Positions 13,984-20,980 of a stretch of DNA of 26,452 nt are shown one piece after another. This stretch comes from Deltaproteobacteria bacterium (GTDB lineage Bacteria; UBA10199; SPLOWO2-01-44-7): positions 1 to 26,452 of the forward strand of contig JACQMB010000014.1 of the NCBI GenBank assembly GCA_016203765.1, in the 5' to 3' direction. Each line of letters opens with the position of its first letter. The first letter of the stretch is position 1. Position numbers and translations under genes: made by a program. The notes under the pieces were generated by a model. That model searched no databases and had not been told where the DNA came from. It saw only the letters and a program-made list of their open reading frames with translations.

Positions 13984-15396
13984 ATGATCGTCGAACTGAT
14001 TGTTGTTGGAGCCGCCGCCCTCACCGCTTGGGGATGCTCCGACTCGGGAGAGGAAGAGCCGGCGGGTAAACCGGAGCTTCCTCCCAAAAAACCGGATCCC
14101 GACGGCGGCGGAAAACTCTCACTGCCGGAACGCTCGAAATATCAAGAACCCGATCACTTTACTCTGCCGCAGGCGACGAGTGAAGGTCTGATCTATCACC
14201 CCTATTTCTCAAGGGACGGAAAACCAACCGCCGATCTGGCCGACCCGGTCGCCTTGGAATGTCTCCCGGAAGAAAACCTATGCTATTTTGCCGCCGGCCA
14301 CGAATATTTTTCCTTTCCCTCCGACGAAAAGACATTGTCCGCGGAGGGGGCCGTTCCCCTAACCCTTGTTGCCGATTTTGCCGACGAGGACGGCACAACC
14401 CGTCACTTGGTCGACGTTCTTAGACAAGGCTCGCTCATCTATGCCTTGTATGACGGGGAAAGCGCGGGGATCGCCATTCGCAGCGCACAAGGGGAAAAAC
14501 CGGAACCTTCCGACGGCGGGACTTCCGAATCCGCCCTGTTTTCTTTCAACGAACAATTTTCCACGCCGGTCACCTGCCCCACCGATCTCATGGCCTTTGA
14601 GAACAAATTTTGGGTGAGCGCGGCCAATTGCGCCGGCGGGGTTTATGGAGACGGAGTCATCGCGGTCATCGACATCGACAAAGATGGCCGCTTGAGCCCC
14701 TCCGATTCCGCCCCCCTCGTCACCACCCAAAAGCGGCCCAATCAAATGGCCGTTTGGGACGCCGGCAAAGGCAGGCGCCTGATCGTCTCGGTCAATCCGG
14801 GCGAGGAGGGAAACTCCGGCCTCGACTTTTTCGATCCGGAACGCCCGGCGGAGGGGGAGCCGGTCAACAACTTGCTGCTCACCGGGGCGGCCGCCGGTCG
14901 GATCGCGATCACCGACGATCAACTGGTTGGCTTCGTGGGGGATACAGCGCGGCACCTGATTTTCGTCAATGACATGGCCTGGACCGCCGATTATCTGAAC
15001 GTCACCGTCGTGCCCGAGGGGGCCGACGGCGGTGTGGAAGCCCTCCCGATCAATGATGCCCCCCTGGCCGGCGCCGACAATCCGGTTCGTCTTTTCCCGC
15101 CCGGCTCCCCTTTTGAAAACGGGGCGATCCTCTCCCTGGCCCATGACGGAAGCCGTCAAAAGATTTTGGCCTCCACCTCCAACGGAAAAATTTTCCAACT
15201 CCGGGTCCCTTATACCCTGGTCCCCGGAGGCGTTGCCATCCTCCCCGGCTTTGGGTTTATCGAGGGGCACTACTTTTGCAACGATCTGTTAACCGAAGGG
15301 TGCGGGCCGGCGGCCTTTTTGGAACACGGGGCGATTGCTTTGACACAAAATCCGGCCGGTGTTACCTACCTTCCCGATGCCCTGCTCATGGATTAA
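13984..15396 (+). CDS. Large putative lipoprotein, beta-propeller-like
   Basis: A 470-residue exported protein of no family I recognise. The signal peptide ends in LTAWGC with Cys18 the likely lipidation site, then comes a Glu/Pro/Lys linker. The body has repeated strand-rich segments (for example YFAAGHEYFSF, RLIVSVNPGEEGNSGLDFFD and KILASTSNGKIFQL), compatible with a beta-propeller. An acidic loop, Asp230-Ile-Asp232-Lys-Asp234-Gly, has the D-x-D-x-D-G form of an EF-hand or thrombospondin-type calcium site. Several cysteines suggest disulfides. It lies between pabB and pabC, 61 bases after pabB, and overlaps pabC by 20 bases, although no pathway link is evident. Export is likely; the role is unknown. 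Confidence 0.65.
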   Translation: MIVELIVVGAAALTAWGCSDSGEEEPAGKPELPPKKPDPDGGGKLSLPERSKYQEPDHFTLPQATSEGLIYHPYFSRDGKPTADLADPVALECLPEENLCYFAAGHEYFSFPSDEKTLSAEGAVPLTLVADFADEDGTTRHLVDVLRQGSLIYALYDGESAGIAIRSAQGEKPEPSDGGTSESALFSFNEQFSTPVTCPTDLMAFENKFWVSAANCAGGVYGDGVIAVIDIDKDGRLSPSDSAPLVTTQKRPNQMAVWDAGKGRRLIVSVNPGEEGNSGLDFFDPERPAEGEPVNNLLLTGAAAGRIAITDDQLVGFVGDTARHLIFVNDMAWTADYLNVTVVPEGADGGVEALPINDAPLAGADNPVRLFPPGSPFENGAILSLAHDGSRQKILASTSNGKIFQLRVPYTLVPGGVAILPGFGFIEGHYFCNDLLTEGCGPAAFLEHGAIALTQNPAGVTYLPDALLMD

Positions 15397-16225
15397 CGGC
15401 AAACTGGTTGACGAATCCAAAGCGGTCCTCTCCATCTTTGACCGCAGTTATCTCTACGGCGAGGGGATTTTTGAAACCTTGCGCTGTTACGGCGGCAAGC
15501 CGGCTTTTCTGGATCGACACTATCAACGCCTGCGGCAAAACAGCCGGCGGCTTCAAATCCCCCTTACCCTTTCCGAAAAAGATTTAAGGTTCGCCATCGG
15601 CCGGCTTTTAAAGAAAAACAAAATGAAGGAGGCGGTCGTTCGCGCGACCGTCTCGCTCCAAGGGGCAACCTTCGGGGTGGAAATCCCCAAAGACCCGAAA
15701 GTCAACCTCACCCTTTTTTGCCGGCCGGCGGCATTGGACCCCCGGCTTTTTGAGGCCGGCGTGAAAGTTTTTTGCTCCCAAAACCTGATCAACGACTCGC
15801 CCGGCGTGGCGGATATCAAGGCGACCAGTTATCTGACCAAAATGCTGGCCCGCGCCGAGGCCGCCAAGGCGGGGGCCTACGAAACCCTGCTTAAAAACGC
15901 CAAAGGAAATTGGGCGGAGGGGAGCCGGACCAATCTCTTTGTCGTGCTCGATCGGACCGTCATCACGCCACCCCTCTCCGAAGGAATTTTAAACGGGATT
16001 ACCCGCCAGGTTGTTTTGGAAATTTTGAAAGAAAAAAAGATGGCTCACCGCGAAGCGCCGATCACCGATTTGATGCTGAACAACGCCGAGGAGATTTTTC
16101 TGACCGGCTCCACCAGCGAGGTGATGCCGGTTGGCGAGGTTATTGGAATGATAATCCGAAAAACCGGCCCGTTCCCGCTGGCCAAGACCCTGCGCCTGGA
16201 ATACCGGCGAACCCTCGGCATTTAA
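15377..16225 (+). CDS. pabC: Aminotransferase class IV, probable 4-amino-4-deoxychorismate lyase
   Basis: A 282-residue PLP-dependent class IV aminotransferase fold. CSWINGKLVDE and DRSYLYGEGIFETLRCY form the N-terminal fold, DIKATSYLTKMLAR holds the candidate PLP lysine, EGSRTNLFVV marks the second half and LTGSTSEVMPV marks the phosphate-binding end. PabB upstream makes aminodeoxychorismate lyase (releasing p-aminobenzoate) the most likely role, but branched-chain or D-amino acid aminotransferases share these motifs. ATG 15377 was chosen; GTG 15359 would add six residues. The start lies inside the preceding lipoprotein gene and has no clear ribosome binding site. The stop overlaps the convergent TPR gene by four bases. 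Confidence 0.82.
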   Translation: MPCSWINGKLVDESKAVLSIFDRSYLYGEGIFETLRCYGGKPAFLDRHYQRLRQNSRRLQIPLTLSEKDLRFAIGRLLKKNKMKEAVVRATVSLQGATFGVEIPKDPKVNLTLFCRPAALDPRLFEAGVKVFCSQNLINDSPGVADIKATSYLTKMLARAEAAKAGAYETLLKNAKGNWAEGSRTNLFVVLDRTVITPPLSEGILNGITRQVVLEILKEKKMAHREAPITDLMLNNAEEIFLTGSTSEVMPVGEVIGMIIRKTGPFPLAKTLRLEYRRTLGI

Positions 16226-17889
16226 CCTTCCCGAAGTTGGACCATGCTCTCGGCTACTCGCTGAACCCCTTCTTCATCCTTTGCAAGGGTATAAAGCTGA
16301 AACGCCCGCGCGAAAGAACTCTCGGCTTCCTCCCCATCGCCCAGCTCCAGGTGGGCCTCCCCCAACGCCTCATAAACCATGGCCCTAAAAAGGTCGCCGC
16401 GCCGGGGAGGGCCCAGGGCCTTCCACAGTAAAGGGAGCGCTTCCCCAAACACCCCCATCGACAGGAGGGCTTTTCCCATGGCGAAATAGATCGGTTCGGA
16501 TCCGCTCTCTCCCAAAATTTTTTTCGAGACTCTGCGGGCCTCCTCCCAAACCCTGCCCGCCTTGAAAAGCATTCCCTGTTTTGTGCACACGCCATGCAAA
16601 AATCCAAGGATGGCGGTTACCCGGATAAAATCCGCATTCACGAAGGCACGCTCCGCATGCAGGTATAAATTCCAGGCCATCTCCAGGTCCCCCATCTTTT
16701 CAAAGGCATAGGCCCTGATCATCTGGGCCTCTCCCAACGCTTCCGGGTCTTCCCTGTTTTCCGCTCCATGGGCCGCCAACCGGGCCGCCAGCCGTTCCAC
16801 CTCCTCCCACCGTTCCAGCCGGATAAAAATACGAAGGGCTTCCCGGTAATCGCCGACTGCCCGCGGGAGGTATCCCCCCTTTTCCAAGAGTCGTCCGGCC
16901 TGCAAAAAAACGTCCGCGACTTCGCCCAAATCCCTCTCCATCCCGACCAAGGCGACCGCCACCCTCTCCAGGGCACCCCCCGCCGAATAGAGTTCTCCCG
17001 CGCGCGCGAACAGGGCAGAGGCCTTGGCAAAGGAACGCCGGGCCAGTTCGCCCTTTCCCAATGTCAACCAGGCTTCCCCCCTCTCCACCATGGCATGGGC
17101 CTCCCAGACGGGCTCCTTCCATTGATGATGCCTGCGGATCAGGCGCGTATAGACCCGTATCATTTCCCTGAGGCGAGCGGCCTCTCCCTCCTGCGGAATG
17201 GCCACATAATTAAGGGCGACACGCCTCGCCTCCAAAGCCCGATCCATTTTCTCTTTCAATTCCCCTTTCCGATAATGGTCGTAGGCGCGGGCGAATTGGA
17301 CAGCCGCCTCCTCAAATTTGTCGAGACGCATTTGAATCTCACCCCTCCTCATGGAATAATCCCCGGCCGATTCAAAATCGCCCGCCCCCTGCAATCCCCC
17401 CATTGCCGGTCTTTCCGATTGAACGGCCGGAGAGGCGGGGGCAAGATTCGGCAAGGCCGAAGCCATGCCGCCAGGGTTTTGGGGCAATGTTGCCAGGCGC
17501 GGCTCTTCCTGAGGAGGTGAAATCCGTTCCCCCTCTCCCGAACTTTCATAACTCCCAAACAACATAATTTTGTGCGGCGCGCTGATCCGGCTTGTGGCCC
17601 GAATCCACCGATCAGGGGGGATCACTCGCAGCAATCCATCGATCAACCGGTGTAACCGGTCGCCGGCTTCGTCTAATCTTTCTTTTTCCAGGGCTTCGTC
17701 GAATAGATCTATGCTGCGGATTAAAGTGCGAACCGCCGGATTATTCGGCTTATCCTGTTTCAGCGATTCCTGAATGGCCGACAGGCTTGGCTGAGCGTCC
17801 CAAGGATCCGTTTCCATGAAGACCCCCGCCGCCAACACGGGATTAACAAGCGCCGGGCCTTGAAAAATAAGGGGTACCGAGAAGGTCAT
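16222..17889 (-). CDS. TPR-repeat protein of unknown function
   Basis: A 555-residue helix-rich protein with many tetratricopeptide-like repeats from about residue 180 to the end: alternating Ala/Gly/Leu positions such as RRGEIQMRLDKFEEAAVQFARAYDH cut into helix pairs, and later YEALGEAHLELGDGEEAESSFARAF. The first 170 residues are different, with a hydrophobic start, a long Glu/Lys helix and a Pro/Ala-rich linker. The N-terminal stretch is not a clean signal peptide, so it may be cytoplasmic. It is probably a scaffold for protein-protein contacts. It follows ggt on the same strand with a 57-base gap and overlaps pabC by four bases at its 3' end. I do not recognise a specific family. Confidence 0.75.
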   Translation of the reverse strand: MTFSVPLIFQGPALVNPVLAAGVFMETDPWDAQPSLSAIQESLKQDKPNNPAVRTLIRSIDLFDEALEKERLDEAGDRLHRLIDGLLRVIPPDRWIRATSRISAPHKIMLFGSYESSGEGERISPPQEEPRLATLPQNPGGMASALPNLAPASPAVQSERPAMGGLQGAGDFESAGDYSMRRGEIQMRLDKFEEAAVQFARAYDHYRKGELKEKMDRALEARRVALNYVAIPQEGEAARLREMIRVYTRLIRRHHQWKEPVWEAHAMVERGEAWLTLGKGELARRSFAKASALFARAGELYSAGGALERVAVALVGMERDLGEVADVFLQAGRLLEKGGYLPRAVGDYREALRIFIRLERWEEVERLAARLAAHGAENREDPEALGEAQMIRAYAFEKMGDLEMAWNLYLHAERAFVNADFIRVTAILGFLHGVCTKQGMLFKAGRVWEEARRVSKKILGESGSEPIYFAMGKALLSMGVFGEALPLLWKALGPPRRGDLFRAMVYEALGEAHLELGDGEEAESSFARAFQLYTLAKDEEGVQRVAESMVQLREG

Positions 17890-17946
17890 GTTGTGCGGTT
17901 CTACTCAAAAACCGGCGGAATTTGCAAGGTTTATCGATAACGGGAA

Positions 17947-19434
17947 TTAGACGACTTTTCGGACCACTCCCCCCCGCCTCGGGTCCCCGGCGCCGTTCAG
18001 GCGGTTGCGTTTCCGTTCCACGGCATGGACCCCGCCAAAAAAGAAGTTTCGATCTTTCCATAAAACGCTCTTCGGATGAAAGTCCAGCAGGGCTTGGACC
18101 GTTTTTTGGGGCAGGCCGGGCTCCACGTTGAGCAGATCGGCCTCCCAATGAATGCGCACTCCCTCGACCGCCTTCTTCAACGGCATTTTGAAATTGATCC
18201 GTTTGACGAGGGCCTGTAAAATGGCGGTGCGGAGGCGGTTGGAACCGCCGCTTCCCAAAACGAGGCGCGGCCGGCCCCGTTTGACCGCCATGACGGGACA
18301 CATCATCGAACTGAAACGGACCCCCGCCGGCATTTGGAAAAACCCGAGCGGGTTTAAATCTTCTTCGCCCAACATGTTATTGAAGGGAAGGCCCAAGCCG
18401 GGAACGGCGATCCCCGCGCCGGAGCCGTGGCTGGTGGTGATCCCCACCGCGTTTCCCGCCTCATCCATCACGCTGATATGGGTGGTCGAGCCCAGCAGGT
18501 TGGGGTTGCGCTTCTCTTTTTCACCCCGCGTCTGATTGGTCTGGCGCATCACCTCAATCAAAATTTTTAAAAAATCGGCCGAGGCAAAAGATTGCCGCCG
18601 AAAAGAGCGGGCCTCCAAAAGTTTCAGGGAATAGGCGATCAGATTTCCCCCCGAGGAGGGTTTGGGGTTCATCAAAATAGTCTCGCCGCGGTAAATTGTC
18701 TTCAACGGCTTGCGCACCATCACACGATAAGCATCCAGGTCTTTTTGCGTGATCAGGCCGCCGTCTTGAAAAAAGGCGGCCATTTTTTGACCCAGTTCCC
18801 CCTGATAAAAAAGCCGGGGGCCTTCTCGCGCGAGGGCCTCGAGGGTTGTTGCCAACTGCGGGATGTGCAGTTTTTCGCCGGCACTCAACAAGGCTCCCTT
18901 CGGGGCAAAAACCTGGCGCGCCCCGGGGGTGTCGGTCAAAAACGGTTTTAAAATTTGGGAAACGAAGGCCTGGTTTTTGGTGACCGGAAAACCGTTTTTG
19001 GCGAATGCGATCGCCGGGGCCAAAACTTCCCCGAAGGGAAGCGCGCCGTAAACCTTGTGCAGATGATAAAACCCCAAAACGTTTCCGGGGACGCCGACCG
19101 AGGCCCGCCCGATGTGAAATTCCTGAAGGGCGCCCCGGAAATCGGCCTGTATCCCCTTGAAATCGAGCCCGTCCCGCGACCATTGTTTTCCCAGCCCCGG
19201 CATGTTGACAAAAAAATCAAAAAGGTTGGCGCTGCGGGTGGGGGCCGAAAAAACCAGGGCAAACCCGCCCCCCCACAGACCGGTCAGGGTCGCCTCGCAG
19301 ACACAACTGGCAAAGGCGGCCGCCACGGCGGCATCCACGGCGTTGCCGCCGTTTTGAAACATCCGCGCCCCGGCCTCCGCGGTCAAAGGGTGCCCGCAGG
19401 CGACGATGCCGTTCCGTTTATGGAATCGAACCAT
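17947..19434 (-). CDS. ggt: Gamma-glutamyltranspeptidase family enzyme, apparently not exported
   Basis: A 495-residue Ntn-hydrolase of the GGT family, which transfers or hydrolyses gamma-glutamyl groups from glutathione-like substrates after self-cleavage. The N-terminal motif GHPLTAEAGARMFQNGGNAVDAAVAA is followed by SVGVPGNVLGF; the autoprocessing site is STTHISVMD with nucleophile Thr317, matching the family's T-[ST]-H signature, and the small subunit has PFNNMLGEEDLNP and GSGGSNRLRTAILQ. Typical bacterial GGTs have a signal peptide; here MVRFHKRNGIVACG has none, so a cytoplasmic enzyme or an acylase-like role is possible. It follows thiD by 24 bases. Confidence 0.9.
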   Translation of the reverse strand: MVRFHKRNGIVACGHPLTAEAGARMFQNGGNAVDAAVAAAFASCVCEATLTGLWGGGFALVFSAPTRSANLFDFFVNMPGLGKQWSRDGLDFKGIQADFRGALQEFHIGRASVGVPGNVLGFYHLHKVYGALPFGEVLAPAIAFAKNGFPVTKNQAFVSQILKPFLTDTPGARQVFAPKGALLSAGEKLHIPQLATTLEALAREGPRLFYQGELGQKMAAFFQDGGLITQKDLDAYRVMVRKPLKTIYRGETILMNPKPSSGGNLIAYSLKLLEARSFRRQSFASADFLKILIEVMRQTNQTRGEKEKRNPNLLGSTTHISVMDEAGNAVGITTSHGSGAGIAVPGLGLPFNNMLGEEDLNPLGFFQMPAGVRFSSMMCPVMAVKRGRPRLVLGSGGSNRLRTAILQALVKRINFKMPLKKAVEGVRIHWEADLLNVEPGLPQKTVQALLDFHPKSVLWKDRNFFFGGVHAVERKRNRLNGAGDPRRGGVVRKVV

Positions 19435-19458
19435 GACCCGTTTAAAATAACATAAACA

Positions 19459-20223
19459 TTAGGGATGTTGAATATAAGCGATGAGATAGGCCTTGGCCCT
19501 TTGCACCGCCTCTCTCAACGGTTCGCCCCTCGCCAGCCCCGCCGCGATCGCGGAGGAAAAACGGCAACCGGTGCCGCGGGGGGAGCGGCCGGGGATTTTG
19601 GCGGCGCGAAAAATTTCAAAATCCTTCCCGTCATACAAAATGTCGGTGGCCTCTTTGTCGTGGTGACCTCCCTTGATAATAATCGCCAGCGGTTTTTGTG
19701 GAAATCGCCCTTCCCGCAAGGCATGAACCTCTTCATAAATCTTTTTGGCCGCCTCTTTTTGGGTCGCCTCATTATAGATGCGCGAGCCGACAAAGTTGGA
19801 GGCCTCCGGCAGGTTGGGGGTGACCACGGTCGCCAGGGGCAAGAGTTGATTGCGAAAAAAGGAAAAGGCCTTTTTTTCCAACAGCGGCGCCCCGCTGGAA
19901 GAATGAAGGATCGGGTCGATAACGACATGGGGGAATTTTTTAAAACCCAGAAACCAGACGAGTGCCCTCACATTAGCCCGCTCCGCCACCATCCCGATTT
20001 TGCAGGCCCCGATTTCTTTCCCCTCGCAAGCCGCCGACAACTGCTGGGTCAAAACGTCCACGGGTGTCGGATGAATCTGCAAAACTTTTTGTTCATTTTG
20101 CGCCGTCAGGGCCGTGATGGCAAAGAGGGCCGGCACCCCAAAATCTTTCAACGTGGTGAGGACGGCCTTCACCCCGGCACCTCCGGAGGGATCGGAGCCG
20201 GCGATGACGAGGACGTGTTTCAT
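19459..20223 (-). CDS. thiD: Hydroxymethylpyrimidine/phosphomethylpyrimidine kinase
   Basis: ThiD phosphorylates HMP and HMP-phosphate in thiamine synthesis. The ribokinase-like protein has VIAGSDPSGGAGVKA near the N-terminus, KIGMVAERANVRA, VIDPILHSSSGAPLL, VVTPNLPEASNF and the anion-hole motif RGTGCRFSSAIAAG with its catalytic-region Cys, and 254 residues is normal. The GTGC position has Arg-Phe after it where Thr-Phe is more common. Its start overlaps the thiE stop by four bases (ATGA), so the two are coupled. Confidence 0.94.
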   Translation of the reverse strand: MKHVLVIAGSDPSGGAGVKAVLTTLKDFGVPALFAITALTAQNEQKVLQIHPTPVDVLTQQLSAACEGKEIGACKIGMVAERANVRALVWFLGFKKFPHVVIDPILHSSSGAPLLEKKAFSFFRNQLLPLATVVTPNLPEASNFVGSRIYNEATQKEAAKKIYEEVHALREGRFPQKPLAIIIKGGHHDKEATDILYDGKDFEIFRAAKIPGRSPRGTGCRFSSAIAAGLARGEPLREAVQRAKAYLIAYIQHP

Positions 20224-20918
20224 AAAAAAACGTTGTCATTGCGAGGCCGAAGGCCGAAGCAATCCCGTTGAAGCAACTGGATTGCTTCGCTTACGCTCGC
20301 AATGACATCACAATTTTCTGTCAAAGCACTAATCATGGTAATGGCCGACACGCCGGTCTCCAAAACCGAGCTGAGATTTTTTTGGTTAATCCCCCCGATC
20401 GCCACCACCGGCACGCGCAACGTCTCAACAACCACGCGCAATTTTTCAAAACCCTGCACCGGGTGGCCGGGGCCCTTTGTCTTTGTCGGAAAAATCGCGC
20501 CGAAGGCGACGTAATCAGCCCCGGCCTTTTCGGCGGCCACCGCCTCTTCCAAAGAATGGGCCGAATAGCCGATCAGCATTTTATCGCCCACGAGCGAGCG
20601 CGCCTTCGCCACCGACATATCGTCGGCCCCCACGTGCACCCCGTCGGCACCGATCTCTTGGGCGATCGCAACGTAGTCGTTGATGATAAACAGTAAGTTG
20701 TATCGTGACTTAAGTTTCATAATTTTTTTCGCGATATCTAAAATTGGACCGTGGACCGGTCCGTAGTCCGTAGTCCGTGGTCCGTAGTCCCTCTTCATCC
20801 TCAACTGCACGATCCCCGCTCCCCCTTTGAGATAGGCCTGTGCCAGTTCGACATGGGAAATCTCCGGCCGAAAGGTATTGTCGGCGATCGTGTAGAGACC
20901 TTCCATTTCTGCGGCCAT
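20220..20918 (-). CDS. thiE: Thiamine-phosphate synthase with two repeat-derived peptide segments
   Basis: ThiE joins HMP-pyrophosphate and thiazole phosphate. Core motifs are present: EGLYTIADNTF, GAGIVQLRMK, LLFIINDYVAIAQEIGADGVHVG cut by the usual strand order, GYSAHSLEEA, DYVAFGAIFPTKTKG and VPVVAIGGI. Two parts are foreign. After QLRMK comes an insertion of about 14 residues (DYGPRTTDYGPVHG) encoded by a heptamer array, and the last 30 or so residues, from DVIASVSEA onward, are encoded by a 74-bp palindromic repeat. ATG 20918 was chosen over 20954; 20906 also fits. TTGCAA, 17 bases, TAAGAA and then 7 bases precede ATG 20918. Activity with these insertions is uncertain. Confidence 0.85.
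   Translation of the reverse strand: MAAEMEGLYTIADNTFRPEISHVELAQAYLKGGAGIVQLRMKRDYGPRTTDYGPVHGPILDIAKKIMKLKSRYNLLFIINDYVAIAQEIGADGVHVGADDMSVAKARSLVGDKMLIGYSAHSLEEAVAAEKAGADYVAFGAIFPTKTKGPGHPVQGFEKLRVVVETLRVPVVAIGGINQKNLSSVLETGVSAITMISALTENCDVIASVSEAIQLLQRDCFGLRPRNDNVFL
20234..20307 (-). repeat. 74-bp palindromic repeat at the 3' end of thiE
   Basis: TGTCATTGCGAG (20234-20245) and its exact complement CTCGCAATGACA (20296-20307) form the outer arms, and GAAGCAAT/ATTGCTTC (20256-20263 and 20281-20288) forms an inner pair. This TCATTGCGAG-GAAGCAAT repeat is a familiar dispersed element in many bacterial genomes. Its reading on the minus strand is open and forms the end of ThiE. Confidence 0.85.
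20759..20790 (+). repeat. Tandem heptamer array GTCCGTR inside thiE
   Basis: Four and a half copies of GTCCGTA or GTCCGTG (order A, A, G, A, partial) run without gaps. On the minus strand they encode the extra DYGPRTTDYGP segment of ThiE. A related GGACCGT pair just before it (20747-20758) suggests the element extends slightly. Confidence 0.85.
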
Positions 20919-20942
20919 GCCACGCTTCTTATCGAATGGAGG

Positions 20943-20969
20943 TTGACTTTGCAACGGCTTCTGTATACT
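20943..20969 (+). promoter_or_regulatory. Promoter candidate for the phosphatase gene
   Basis: TTGACT (20943-20948) and TATACT (20964-20969) are strong hexamers with a short 15-base spacer. The GTG start at 20981 is 11 bases after the -10, so the leader would be only a few bases, which fits the absence of a Shine-Dalgarno sequence. Confidence 0.5.
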
Positions 20970-20980
20970 GCTTTTCCCCC

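Noticed and set aside
20840..20980. Longer phosphatase start at 20840
   Set aside because: It would overlap thiE and place a cysteine- and arginine-rich stretch before the signal peptide.
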